NCBI GenBank assembly: GCA_041490445.1
Contig: JBGPTF010000023.1
Location: 1-36,540, forward strand
Reading direction: 5' to 3'
Source of the DNA: JBGPTF01 sp041490445
GTDB taxonomy: Bacteria > Acidobacteriota > Terriglobia > Acidiferrales > UBA7541
DNA: 36,540 nt
Made by a program: the position numbers and the translations under genes. Positions 8,918 through 17,682 of this stretch are shown piece by piece. Position 1 is the first letter of the stretch. Each line of letters opens with the position of its first letter. The notes under the pieces are model-generated. The model worked only from the letters and a program-made list of their open reading frames with translations. It was not told the DNA's origin and did no database searches.

Positions 8918-11038
8918 CTAATACGAAGCGCCTTCCGGCACCCAGATGAAGTCCGTGCGGCTGTTTTCCTTGCCGGCGCCTTTCTGTCCGGTGCCGGTCC
9001 GCACTTCCACCCGGGACTCCGCGATGCCTTTCTCTCCGAGATATTTCCTGGCATTCGCGGCGCGATCGCTGGCCAGTTTTGCGGCGCGCTTCTCACCCAC
9101 CTTGCCGGTGCCGGGCGTCGCGTAGCCGACGACCACGACCCTGGCCTTCGGATCGTTCTGCAGGCGCAGGGCCACGTCGTCGAGGATGCGCTTGCAAACG
9201 TTGTCCACCCGGACGCTGTTTTCTTTGAAGAGGCATTCATTTAATTTCGACGCCTGCGGAGGAGGAGGCGGCGCCTGGATGGCCACGCCCGTCGAGCAAT
9301 CGGCCGCGCCGCCGACGCCGTTTTGGACTCGTCCCGTAATCGTGTAACTGCCGGGCGCGAGGCCGGTGGTATCCAGTTGCACGTTCGCGCCGCTGCCGAT
9401 CACCTGCCCGCCCGTCGTCTGCCAGGAATAGGCGAGCGCGGATCCGCTCCGGTCGTTGACGTTCGCCGCAATGTTGACGCGCTCGCCCGCCAGCACGCTC
9501 GACCGATCCACCGAACACGACATCGTCGGTGGCGGCGGCAACGGCTTGGGCTCCACGGTCACGTTGTCCGAGCAGCTTGCCGTGTTGCCCTGTCCGTCGT
9601 CCGCGCGGGCGGTGATCGCGTAGGTGCCAGGCCCGGCGCCCGCGGAGTTCCAGCGCACATCCGCCCCGCTGCCTTCAACCGAGCCGCCCGTCGCGGTCCA
9701 GGTGTAATTCAACGGATGATTGTAGGAGTCGGTGGCCCGCACGCTCGCGCCGACCACGGCGCCGGATTCCGCCACGACCGAACTCTTGTCGAGCGAGCAC
9801 GACGCGGTGACGGTGTCCGGAGCTTTTTCCTTCTCCGGCCAGAGCACTGTGCTCAGCTTGAACACGAAGCCGCTGCGGTCGCGGTGATGATTGGCAAGAT
9901 TGATCGTCACGCGGTAACCGGCGTCGAACGCCGCCCAGCGCACCGGATAGAAACGGAATCCCCACACCGCATCCACCGGATCGCGCGCGCCGAACGATGT
10001 ATTCGGCGTGTGCGCGCCGACGAAGACCTCGCCGGTGTACTCGTTCATAAGCTGGAAGCGCTTCTCGGGGAATACGAGGACACCTGCGCCGAGGTGGACC
10101 TGATCCGCCATCGTCACATGCACCTTCTGCATGGCGTTGCCGGCCGAAGCATTAAAGACGGTGAAGTTCGGGTCGGGCGTAAAGCGATAGCCGGCGTTGA
10201 ACATGGCGACCAGCGAATTCCCGAACATGTGCCGGCTGGCGGAGAGCGCCACGTTGTAATTGAAACGCCCGCTCTGTCCTTGATTGTCCAGCAAGTCCGC
10301 AAGCCCGTACTTCGTCGGTAGAATCGCTTCGTTCCGCAGCGCCAGGCTGAGCCAGTGACCGTGGTCCTGCGACAGGAGATTGAACTTCAGGCCGATCGTG
10401 ACCGTGCCGATGCCGCCCCCGTTCGCAAACGCGAACGGATAATCCTCCACATACGCAGGGGCCCGGCAAGGCACCGAAGGCGGAGAACACGGCAGGATCG
10501 AGCGATACAGCGTATTGTCGAACGGCTGGAACGCTCCGGTGGTCGGCGTGTCCAGGCTGAGTTCGCTCCGGTCTCCTATATGGACGTGATTGTGCGCGTC
10601 CATCTCGACGTACGCCGTCAAGCGATCCGTCAAGCCCGCCGCCACGCTCCATCCGATCGTCGTCACATTGATCTGGCCGGGATTGCGCGCGACCTTGTTG
10701 CCGAACGCGGAAAAGCTGAATCCGCCCTTGGGCAGCGTCTCGGCGCTCTCCACGGTGAAGAGACCCAGGGTGCCCGTCGTCGCCGGCATCGGCGTCCACT
10801 TCGGCGCTTCCGGCTCCGAAGTCTTCGATTTCTTTGCGGCCTTGGGGGCCGGCGCAACTGCGGCCGGCGCGGCCGCTGCATCGCTCTTTGCGGACGCCTC
10901 TGTTGCGGCCGCCTTCTTCGCCGCCGCGTTCGGATGCTTTGCAGTTTTCTTCGAAGATTCCGCATTGCCGGCGAAGCCGGCCGGCACCAGGGATAGAACA
11001 AGTGCGAGCAGTGCCAAAACCCGCAACAGAGCTTTCAT
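8918..11038 (-). CDS. OmpA-family outer-membrane protein with two PKD-like domains
   Basis: I place the start at 11038, not at the open-frame limit 11197, because the ATG there is preceded by GGAGGGCGGA and begins a good signal peptide (MKALLRVLALLALVLSLVPA). The 706-residue protein then has an Ala/Lys-rich linker and a central region of alternating amphipathic strands likely to form a barrel (about 90-410). Two tandem PKD/Ig-like domains follow, each opening with a Cys-containing strand (SCSLDKSSV, SCSVDRSSV) and containing GTYAITARADDGQGN or GSYTITGRVQNG. It ends with an OmpA C-terminal peptidoglycan-binding-like domain (VVVVGYATPGTG, RAANARKYLGEKGI). This suggests an envelope anchor linking outer membrane to cell wall. 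The PKD insertion between barrel and OmpA domain resembles proteins common in Acidobacteriota. Confidence 0.85.
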   Translation of the reverse strand: MKALLRVLALLALVLSLVPAGFAGNAESSKKTAKHPNAAAKKAAATEASAKSDAAAAPAAVAPAPKAAKKSKTSEPEAPKWTPMPATTGTLGLFTVESAETLPKGGFSFSAFGNKVARNPGQINVTTIGWSVAAGLTDRLTAYVEMDAHNHVHIGDRSELSLDTPTTGAFQPFDNTLYRSILPCSPPSVPCRAPAYVEDYPFAFANGGGIGTVTIGLKFNLLSQDHGHWLSLALRNEAILPTKYGLADLLDNQGQSGRFNYNVALSASRHMFGNSLVAMFNAGYRFTPDPNFTVFNASAGNAMQKVHVTMADQVHLGAGVLVFPEKRFQLMNEYTGEVFVGAHTPNTSFGARDPVDAVWGFRFYPVRWAAFDAGYRVTINLANHHRDRSGFVFKLSTVLWPEKEKAPDTVTASCSLDKSSVVAESGAVVGASVRATDSYNHPLNYTWTATGGSVEGSGADVRWNSAGAGPGTYAITARADDGQGNTASCSDNVTVEPKPLPPPPTMSCSVDRSSVLAGERVNIAANVNDRSGSALAYSWQTTGGQVIGSGANVQLDTTGLAPGSYTITGRVQNGVGGAADCSTGVAIQAPPPPPQASKLNECLFKENSVRVDNVCKRILDDVALRLQNDPKARVVVVGYATPGTGKVGEKRAAKLASDRAANARKYLGEKGIAESRVEVRTGTGQKGAGKENSRTDFIWVPEGASY

Positions 11039-11460
11039 TCCGCCCTCCTCAGGAACTCGATTCCTCGCGCGATTCATTCGGCATTTCTCCCACAGGGGCG
11101 CGGACTGCGAACAACTGCCATGATGACAAAGAACGGAGCATCCCCTGTCGAACACGCGAGGCCCAAGTGCTTTGCCCTCAAACGCGAAACGGCCCAAAAT
11201 CCAAGCGCCATTATAATGTAGCCGTCAACCGGCAAGAAGGGGTTTCTGCTCCGCGCCCGCCGACCGGGAGTTGCCGAAAATCGAGCGTCCTTCGCCGATT
11301 CCGCATCCCTCCCCGCCTCTCCGAGAACAACCTGATCGAAGCCCCAAGGCCACCCCGCCGCCTGAACCGCCATCTGATAATAGGAGTACGGCGCCGCCGG
11401 GGCCCATTCCAGCCCGGAAGCCAGCGGGCGGCAAAGCCGGAGACGGCGAAGGAGAGCCCC
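11039..11460. other. Divergent intergenic region between ompA-like and glycine-zipper genes
   Basis: About 420 bases carry the 5' regions of two divergently transcribed envelope genes. A TATAAT-like box lies at 11210-11217 and reads similarly on both strands, but no convincing -35 box is spaced 16-18 bases from it. Shine-Dalgarno sequences sit just ahead of both starts. The rest is GC-rich with no further reading frame that I would call. Confidence 0.4.
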
Positions 11461-12126
11461 ATGTACCGCAAACCGCTTTCACTGGCTGCGGCAATCTTAT
11501 TCGCAGCAGCGAGCTACCCCTCCCTGCTCTGCGCGCAGCAGAGCACGAACGCAACTTCGGCAACGCTGCCTTCCGAAGTGCCGACGGGCACGCAATTCCT
11601 GGTCGGATTGAAAGACAAATTGAACACGTCCAAGGACAAACCCGGAAAGCACTTCAAAGCGCAAACGCTCGAACCACTCTCCACGGCGGATGGCACGGTT
11701 CTGCCGCCGGGAGCGGAAGTCCGCGGACACATTAGCCGCGTCGAACCCGCCGGGCTGACCGGGCGGGCGCGGCTCTGGGTGAGCTTCGACGACATCAAGA
11801 CTCGCGACGGAAGAATGCCGCTGGTTGCCGACGTGGTGGAGGTCCCCGGCGAGCACAGCGTGAGGTCGGGCCCGAACAAGGAGGGCGTCATCGAAGCGCG
11901 CACGAGCAAAGGCACTCGTGAACTCGAAGCGGCCGCCGCGGGCGCGGCCATCGGTGCGGCGGTCGGTGGCGCGACGAAAGGCGGCAAGGGCGCCGCGATC
12001 GGCGCGGCAGTTGGAGGAGCCGGCGGCTTCGTCTTGGCTTCCGGTTACGGCCAGGAACTCGAGCTGCAAAAGGGCACGAAGCTCGAGCTCGAACTGGTCC
12101 GCCCCCTCTATCTCGCGCGCCGTTGA
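11461..12126 (+). CDS. Secreted glycine-zipper protein (paralogue 2 of 3)
   Basis: The ATG at 11461 is chosen over the open frame from 10834 because GGAGAG lies eight bases upstream and a signal peptide follows (MYRKPLSLAAAILFAAASYP, cleavage near CAQQ). The 221-residue product has a beta-rich domain (VPTGTQFLVGLKDKLNTSKD onward), then a glycine zipper (AAIGAAVGGATKGGKGAAIG) and a final strand ending LELELVRPLYLARR. The same closing pattern (MNRPLYLD) occurs in the paralogue at 25630 and a looser one in that at 6002. It is probably a periplasmic or outer-membrane protein of unknown function. It lies about 100 bases upstream of a sigma-54 regulator gene on the same strand. Confidence 0.8.
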   Translation: MYRKPLSLAAAILFAAASYPSLLCAQQSTNATSATLPSEVPTGTQFLVGLKDKLNTSKDKPGKHFKAQTLEPLSTADGTVLPPGAEVRGHISRVEPAGLTGRARLWVSFDDIKTRDGRMPLVADVVEVPGEHSVRSGPNKEGVIEARTSKGTRELEAAAAGAAIGAAVGGATKGGKGAAIGAAVGGAGGFVLASGYGQELELQKGTKLELELVRPLYLARR

Positions 12127-12225
12127 TTTGCCGAAAGCGCTGCTGATGATTTTGCAGGCTAGGGACCGCAATCCCCTCGCGTTCCCTTGGCATTCCCCTG
12201 CTCTGCTGCTACATTCAATTCCTTG

Positions 12226-13635
12226 ATGCCAGCCGAAGCTCAATTCACCGACCGCATTCTGATCGTCGAAGACGAGGAGAATGCCCGCAGGGGATACGAA
12301 GCACTCCTTCGCAAGTGGGGCTGCGAAGTGCTCGGCGTGGGCAGCGGAGAAGAAGCGCTGGCCAAGTTTTCCGAATTTCATCCGGGCGTGCTGCTTGCCG
12401 ATGTCGAATTGCCAGGGATGAACGGCCTCGAGCTGCTGCACCGGCTCGAGGGCGAACTCCAGAACATTCCGGTGATCATCATCACCGGCAAAGGCAGCAG
12501 CGAACGAATCGTGCAGGCGATCGAGGCGGGCGCGTTCTGGTACATCGAAAAGCCGCTCAATCCGCCGGTACTGCGCGCGCTGCTCGATCGTGCGCTCGGG
12601 CGCGTGCGCGACCAGCGCAACGTCGCGGTCCTCACACGCCAGTTGCGCGAAGCGGGCCGGCTGGGCGAGCTGGTCGGCCAATCCAAAGTGATGCAGGACG
12701 TGATGCGCGTGGTGGAAACCGCCGCGCCTTCGAGCGCTTCGGTCCTGATCACCGGCGAGACGGGATCGGGCAAAGAGATGGCGGCGCGCACGATTCACCA
12801 GCTTTCGCCCCGCGCCGAGCGCCCCTTCGTCCCGATCAATTGCTCCGCGATCCCCGAAACGTTGATGGAGAGCGAAATCTTCGGCCACGAAAAAGGCGCG
12901 TTCACCGGTGCGGCCGAGCGCCGCATCGGCTGCTTCGAACTGGCCCACGGCGGCACGCTGCTGCTCGATGAAATCGGCGAGATGCACGCGCCCACGCAGG
13001 CCAAGCTTCTGCGCGTGCTGGAGGACCACAAAATTCGCCGGCTTGGCAGCAAGGTGGAAACTCCGGTGGACGTGCGCGTGCTCGCGGCGACAAACAAGGA
13101 ACCGTTGCAAGCCGTCGCCGATGGACAGCTTCGCCGCGACCTCTACTTCCGCTTGAACGTGTTCCACATTCATTTGCCGGCGCTGCGCGAACACAAAGAT
13201 GACTTGCCGGGGCTCGTCGAGCATCTGCTCCGCGACCTCAACCAGAAGCATGGATGCCAGGTGCCGGGCGTCAACAACGAGGTGATGGAACTCTTCAAGG
13301 CGTATCACTGGCCCGGGAACGTGCGCGAGTTGCGCAACGTGCTCGAGCGCGCCGCCATCGCCTGCGATCGCAACCTGATTGGCAAGCAGCACCTGCCCGA
13401 GGACTTCGGCCGCGCCGCGGTTGGCGGAGACGAGCTGTCCGGGCTGCGCTTCCCGATTGGCACCACCGTGGACCAGGCGGAGCGCGAGCTGATCCAGCAG
13501 ACGCTCGCCTCCACGAATCAGAACAAGACGCGCGCCGCCGAACTGCTGGGCATCAGTTTGAAGACCCTCCACAATAAATTGAAGGAATACGAGGCCGCGC
13601 GGCAGAAGTCGCATGCAGTTCAGCCTAAAGACTAA
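12226..13635 (+). CDS. NtrC-family sigma-54-dependent response regulator (second)
   Basis: Starting at the ATG at 12226, the 469-residue protein has a receiver with acidic pair E15/D16, phospho-acceptor D59 (LLADVELPG) and K109. An AAA+ domain follows with GETGSGKE, the sigma-54 contact motif GAFTGA (in HEKGAFTGAAER) and LLLDEIGEMH. The C-terminus carries a Fis-type helix-turn-helix (KTRAAELLGISLKTLHNKL). It is similar in architecture to the regulator at 4302 but clearly divergent, so it is a paralogue and not a recent copy. Its stop overlaps the start of the following kinase gene by 23 bases, strongly suggesting a cognate two-component pair. The upstream in-frame start at 12187 has no ribosome site and was set aside. 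Confidence 0.92.
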   Translation: MPAEAQFTDRILIVEDEENARRGYEALLRKWGCEVLGVGSGEEALAKFSEFHPGVLLADVELPGMNGLELLHRLEGELQNIPVIIITGKGSSERIVQAIEAGAFWYIEKPLNPPVLRALLDRALGRVRDQRNVAVLTRQLREAGRLGELVGQSKVMQDVMRVVETAAPSSASVLITGETGSGKEMAARTIHQLSPRAERPFVPINCSAIPETLMESEIFGHEKGAFTGAAERRIGCFELAHGGTLLLDEIGEMHAPTQAKLLRVLEDHKIRRLGSKVETPVDVRVLAATNKEPLQAVADGQLRRDLYFRLNVFHIHLPALREHKDDLPGLVEHLLRDLNQKHGCQVPGVNNEVMELFKAYHWPGNVRELRNVLERAAIACDRNLIGKQHLPEDFGRAAVGGDELSGLRFPIGTTVDQAERELIQQTLASTNQNKTRAAELLGISLKTLHNKLKEYEAARQKSHAVQPKD

Positions 13636-15451
13636 GCTCACCCTGGCGACGTCGCTGCTCGTCTTCGTCGTCGTCTTGCTGATCTCCGGGCTCTACGTGT
13701 CGCGCCTCACGCGGCAGGTGATCCGGCAGTCGGACGACCGCGCCCAGTTTGTCGCACAACAAATTTTCCATGCCTCCCAGCAGGCGCTCAGCGAATCCGC
13801 CGAACGCGGCGAAACGCCCGCGTCGAGCAGCGCCGTGGACCTGCGCACCTACGTGCGCCACTCCTTGCTCGCGAGCGCCGGGCTGAATACGCTGCTCGAA
13901 TCCTCGGTTGGTTTTTCCCGCACCATCTACGAAATCACGATCACGGACCAGCAGGGCACGGCGCTGATCTCGAGCGACTCGGCGCTCCCGGGCCGCATCG
14001 TCTTCCAGCGCCCGGACCTCCGCACGCTGGTCGAGATGCGCTTTCTCGGCCAGCTTCGGGTGCTCTACGGGCCGCCGAGCGTTTATGAAGTCGTACTGCC
14101 GTTCAACCTCGGCGGGAAGCCTTACGGCGCGGTGCGCGTCGGCATTTCTTCGGCGCTGCTCCGCGACGAGGTCGCGCCGGGCTTGAACGCCGCGCTGTGG
14201 GTGGCGCTCGCGGCGGTGGTGCTCTCGACCGCGCTCGTCTTCCTTCTCAGCCACCTTCTCCTCTCGCCCCTCGGACGCATCTCGGCGCAATTGGACCGCA
14301 TCTCGGCGGGCGAATTCGACTGGAAGCCGCTGGCGCGAGGCGACGAATTGGGCCAGGTGAGCACGAAAATCAGCCGCATCGGCCAGCAACTGCGCGACGT
14401 CCGCGAAATCTTCAGCACGATGCGGGAGAACCTGAACCAGATCATGACCGGCCTGGAGGACGGCCTGCTGCTGTTCAATGCCGACGGCCGCGCCGTGCTC
14501 GTCAGCCCGTCCGCGGAAAAATTTCTCGGCGCGCGCGCGGACGCGGTACTCGGCCGGAGCGCGCACGAAGTGTTCCCCGCCGGACATCCCTTGTCGCAGG
14601 CGTTGCATTTCGAGGCGGATGCCCTCGTACCGGTCGAGAACGCCGAGGTCAGGCTCGAGACCGCCGATGGGCCGCGGCGCGTGGGCGCCAGCGTGCAAGC
14701 CATCACCGAAAATGGCCGGCGGATGGCCACGCTGCTCACGCTTCGTGACCTCGAATCGCTCGACCGGATTGGTTCGCAACTGCAGGTCTCCGAACGGCTC
14801 GCCGCGCTCGGCCGCGTCACCGCCGGCGTGGCCCATGAGGTGAAGAATCCGCTGAACGCGATGCGCGTCTGGCTCGAAATCTTGAAAGCGAACCTGCCCA
14901 GCGGCGCGGAGCCGCAGCAGGCCGTGAAGGTCCTCGATTCCGAAATCGACCGGCTCGACCGTGTCGTGAAGACGTTTCTCGATTTCACCCGGCCGGTCGA
15001 ATTGAAGCTCGAAGAAACGAACCTCGCCGAGCTGCTCGGCGAGGTGCTCGCGCTGGCAAGCCCGCAGATCGCCGCCGCCAACGTCGAAGTGCAGGCCGAA
15101 ATGTCCGGAGGCCTGCCACCCGCCAATGTGGATCGCCAGTTGATCAAGCAGGCCATCCTCAACCTGGTGATGAACGCCTGCCAGGCCATGAGCGGCGGCG
15201 GCAGGCTGACGGTGGCGCTGCGGCGGCGCGGCGAGATGGCCGAAATATCCATCGGCGACACTGGTCCCGGAATCCCTCCCGAGCATCAAAAGAAAGTGTT
15301 CCAACTGTTCTTCACCATGAAACCGGGAGGGACTGGTTTGGGACTTGCCACATGTTTTCAGATTGTGCAGCTTCACAACGGTTCGATAGACTTCAGTTCG
15401 GAGGTTGGCCGCGGCACGACGTTCCGGATGGAATTGCCGCTGTCCCGCTGA
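13613..15451 (+). CDS. Membrane sensor histidine kinase (NtrB/AtoS-like)
   Basis: The 612-residue kinase has one membrane helix at about 8-30, a periplasmic sensing region of about 160 residues with Cache-like character, a second helix at about 192-214, a HAMP linker (about 214-266) and a PAS domain (about 272-380). The catalytic part has H-box AGVAHEVKNPLNAM (His408), N-box NLVMNACQAM (Asn521), GDTGPGIP and GGTGLGLATC. The short kinase core and adjacent sigma-54 regulator match the NtrB/AtoS/ZraS type. It overlaps the regulator gene by 23 bases and the following lipoprotein gene by one (TGATG), so the three are co-translated. The signal is probably periplasmic (inference from topology). Confidence 0.9.
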   Translation: MQFSLKTKLTLATSLLVFVVVLLISGLYVSRLTRQVIRQSDDRAQFVAQQIFHASQQALSESAERGETPASSSAVDLRTYVRHSLLASAGLNTLLESSVGFSRTIYEITITDQQGTALISSDSALPGRIVFQRPDLRTLVEMRFLGQLRVLYGPPSVYEVVLPFNLGGKPYGAVRVGISSALLRDEVAPGLNAALWVALAAVVLSTALVFLLSHLLLSPLGRISAQLDRISAGEFDWKPLARGDELGQVSTKISRIGQQLRDVREIFSTMRENLNQIMTGLEDGLLLFNADGRAVLVSPSAEKFLGARADAVLGRSAHEVFPAGHPLSQALHFEADALVPVENAEVRLETADGPRRVGASVQAITENGRRMATLLTLRDLESLDRIGSQLQVSERLAALGRVTAGVAHEVKNPLNAMRVWLEILKANLPSGAEPQQAVKVLDSEIDRLDRVVKTFLDFTRPVELKLEETNLAELLGEVLALASPQIAAANVEVQAEMSGGLPPANVDRQLIKQAILNLVMNACQAMSGGGRLTVALRRRGEMAEISIGDTGPGIPPEHQKKVFQLFFTMKPGGTGLGLATCFQIVQLHNGSIDFSSEVGRGTTFRMELPLSR

Positions 15452-15981
15452 TGCCCAGCCAAAAAAACCGAACCCGCTGGATCGTCGCGTGCTTCGCCTG
15501 CGGATTCGCGCTCGTCTCCGCCAGCTGCCAGAAGCATACGGTGCAGGCCGCTCCTCCGGTTTCCGGCCCTCCCGTCACAACGGAACCGGCAGCGAAGCCT
15601 CCCGCCGAGACGACTCCGGCGCCCCTGCCGGAGACCCCGCCGCCGGTGAAGCCTCCGCCGCACAGGCCCTCTCCCCCGCCGAAAGAGACGCCGGAGCCCG
15701 CACCGCCCAAGCCGGCCGCGCCGCAGATTTCCCCTCAACTTTCGCCGGAGGATCTCGCGGAATATCAAAAGAAGACGAACGAAGATCTCGCCGCTGCCGA
15801 GAAAAATCTTCAACGGGCCAACGGGCGCCAGCTCAATGCCACGCAGCACGACCTCGTCGAGAAAATTCGCAGCTTCTTCGGCCAGTCGCGCGAAGCGATT
15901 GAGGTCTCCGATTGGATCCGCGCACGCAACCTCGCGCAGAAGGCGCACGTCCTTTCCGTCGAACTCGTCAATTCCCTGTAG
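15451..15981 (+). CDS. Proline-rich lipoprotein, third gene of the kinase operon
   Basis: The ATG at 15451 shares a base with the kinase stop. The 176-residue product has a hydrophobic N-terminal segment ending in a lipobox-like SASC (a slightly poor lipobox), then about 75 residues extremely rich in Pro, Ala and Glu, and a C-terminal helical domain (about 105-176) rich in charged residues (EDLAEYQKKTNEDLAAAEKN). The long proline-rich part may span the periplasm and present the helical end to the cell wall or another protein. Its position suggests it is an accessory or output of the two-component pair (inference). No enzyme motif is seen. Confidence 0.75.
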   Translation: MPSQKNRTRWIVACFACGFALVSASCQKHTVQAAPPVSGPPVTTEPAAKPPAETTPAPLPETPPPVKPPPHRPSPPPKETPEPAPPKPAAPQISPQLSPEDLAEYQKKTNEDLAAAEKNLQRANGRQLNATQHDLVEKIRSFFGQSREAIEVSDWIRARNLAQKAHVLSVELVNSL

Positions 15982-16002
15982 TGACCCTGTTCCACGATTG
16001 TT

Positions 16003-16031
16003 TTGACTCGAACCCCAAACCAACGTACGAT
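16003..16031 (+). promoter_or_regulatory. Sigma-70-type promoter for the FecR-domain gene
   Basis: TTGACT (16003-16008) and TACGAT (16026-16031) are separated by 17 bases, a near-consensus housekeeping promoter. It sits just after the preceding lipoprotein gene and about 40 bases before the gene at 16074, which also has a strong AAGGAGGTG ribosome site. Confidence 0.6.
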
Positions 16032-16073
16032 ACGCGCAAGTTCTGACTCCACCAGCACCAAGGAGGTGCCGCC

Positions 16074-17660
16074 ATGCTGCGTACCTTGGCGCTCGCTTTG
16101 AGTCTCTCGGCGGTCAGCGTTTCGCTCGCGCCCGACGTTGCGCCGGTCGAAGTCGGCCGCGTCGAGAAGGCGAAAAACGCCTTTTTGATTCGCAATCTCC
16201 ACGTCTCTGATACCAAGCGCGGCGACGCGGTGCTATCCACCGACGTGCTCGCCACCGGCAGCGATGGCGGCTTTATTCTTCTGTTGAAGGACGGCTCGAA
16301 GCTCTACACGGGCGGCGCCACCGAGCTGCGCGTGGCCACGCACAATCCCGAGACGCAACAGACGCTAGTGGAGTTGCTTCATGGCACCGTGCGCGCTGAA
16401 GTTGTAACCGTGACCAAGCCCGGCGGCGCCTTCGCGATTCGCACGCCGACGGCCTACATCACGGCGCTCGGCACGGTCGTCTCCGCCTCAGCGCCTCTAG
16501 ATACCATCAGCGCCAGTCCCTCCACCGTGATTTCTCAACGGGAACTCGAAAACTTGCCGATCGGCGGCCGCAATTTCCAGAGCCTCGCGCAGCTTTTGCC
16601 CGGCCTCGCGCCCGGACACGACACGGCTCCCACGATCGCCGACTATGGCGCGGTGGACACAACCGTCGCTGGTTCCCTTGATCACGTTGCGGGCATCAGC
16701 AGCGTGTACGACTCGATTCCTGGAACCGTTTACACTTTGCCCGGCCAGTTCACCTATGTTGATCGCGGCGCAGCTCCGGTTGCTCCCCAGCCGATGTATC
16801 TCATAAATACCTGGCAGGCGGCGGACAATTGGAACTATGTTCTCGGAAAACACTCGCTGAAGGCTGGCATCAAACCGATTTTCAGTCCGCAGAGTTGGCT
16901 CGCCCCCTTCGATTACTCTAAATGCCGCACCGGTTACAGCCCTACCGGCCAGCTTCTCTGGTCATGGGATCCCAATCACCTCGCACCAAGCGGTTCGGCC
17001 GCGCCGTTTCAATACCAGATTCTCGGCAACAATATCTCAACAGGCAACGCGCTCAACATCACCATCACCAACAACTCGCCCTGTACGGTCGAGGTCTTCT
17101 TTCCGAGCGGCACCGTCTTTCATCCCAAGGGTTTTGTCGGACGCGTGCTCACCGGTCTTCTATTGGGCGGGAACGCCAACCTCAAGGACTTCCAGAGAGA
17201 AACCGGATTCGGCGTCTTGATCATCGTGCCACCCGCGTCACAACCCGATTGGGGCGGTGGCGCCGAATCCTCCACCGTGACCGCGCCGATCCGCGCCTTC
17301 TGCGTGGACCTGCACAAGCTGGCGCCACATCAGAAAACCGAATACCGCGTGGCAAACGCCGGCGAACAGGAAAAATTCAGCCGCGATCAGCCCATCATCG
17401 GCCAGACGATGCACATGCTAGAGGCCGGCCAGATCACCCCCGGCGCCCAAACCGTTGACGGAATCATCCAGTGGGCCCTTTGGGTCCATATCGAGAATCT
17501 GAACGAAAAAGAGTTTCACAAGGAGTTCTTCAAAATCGTCGAAAAGAATTTCGAAGCGCAGAAGAAAAAAATGGACAAGGATACGAAGCGAACCGTCGAG
17601 AATCTTTCCCGCGACCTCTGGACGAAAGTGGACGCCATCCTGGGCGCCACCTACAAATAG
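16074..17660 (+). CDS. Exported FecR-domain protein with TonB-receptor-like motifs
   Basis: This 528-residue protein begins with a short signal peptide and a FecR-type beta domain (about 50-135; GTVRAEVVTVTKPGGAFAIR and TPTAYITALGT). The frame then shifts in character. Residues 145-180 read like the plug region of acidobacterial Oar/TonB-dependent receptors (STVISQRELENLPIGGRNFQ, then LAQLLPGL), and 245-267 resemble an early barrel segment (DNWNYVLGKHSLKAGIK). A region of unclear fold follows (about 280-440), and a charged coiled-coil-like tail (EFFKIVEKNFEAQKKKMDKD) closes the protein. It looks like a chimera or a receptor worn down to fragments on a FecR scaffold. The 3' end is partly duplicated at 20375. 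FecR usually regulates sigma factors, but no such partner lies adjacent. Confidence 0.75.
   Translation: MLRTLALALSLSAVSVSLAPDVAPVEVGRVEKAKNAFLIRNLHVSDTKRGDAVLSTDVLATGSDGGFILLLKDGSKLYTGGATELRVATHNPETQQTLVELLHGTVRAEVVTVTKPGGAFAIRTPTAYITALGTVVSASAPLDTISASPSTVISQRELENLPIGGRNFQSLAQLLPGLAPGHDTAPTIADYGAVDTTVAGSLDHVAGISSVYDSIPGTVYTLPGQFTYVDRGAAPVAPQPMYLINTWQAADNWNYVLGKHSLKAGIKPIFSPQSWLAPFDYSKCRTGYSPTGQLLWSWDPNHLAPSGSAAPFQYQILGNNISTGNALNITITNNSPCTVEVFFPSGTVFHPKGFVGRVLTGLLLGGNANLKDFQRETGFGVLIIVPPASQPDWGGGAESSTVTAPIRAFCVDLHKLAPHQKTEYRVANAGEQEKFSRDQPIIGQTMHMLEAGQITPGAQTVDGIIQWALWVHIENLNEKEFHKEFFKIVEKNFEAQKKKMDKDTKRTVENLSRDLWTKVDAILGATYK
17538..17589 (+). repeat. 52-bp direct repeat, left copy
   Basis: This segment inside the 3' end of the FecR-domain gene recurs at 20375-20426 with 50 of 52 bases identical. 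Both copies encode VEKNFEAQKKKMDKDTK in the same orientation. The two copies bracket the whole ADOP permease gene. Confidence 0.9.
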
Positions 17661-17682
17661 CCAGCCCCCGCGTTAGTGCACG

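Noticed and set aside
11110..11130. Sigma-54-like element on the minus strand before the OmpA-like gene
   Set aside because: TGGCAGTTGTTCGC has nine bases between GG and GC, so the spacing is wrong.
12187..12212. Sigma-54-like element TTGGCATTCCCCTGC before the second regulator
   Set aside because: The GG and GC dinucleotides are nine bases apart, not ten, and this spacing is strict for sigma-54.
11497..13641. 714-codon open frame on the minus strand
   Set aside because: It is antisense to the NtrC-type regulator and glycine-zipper genes, both with clear motifs and ribosome sites on the plus strand.
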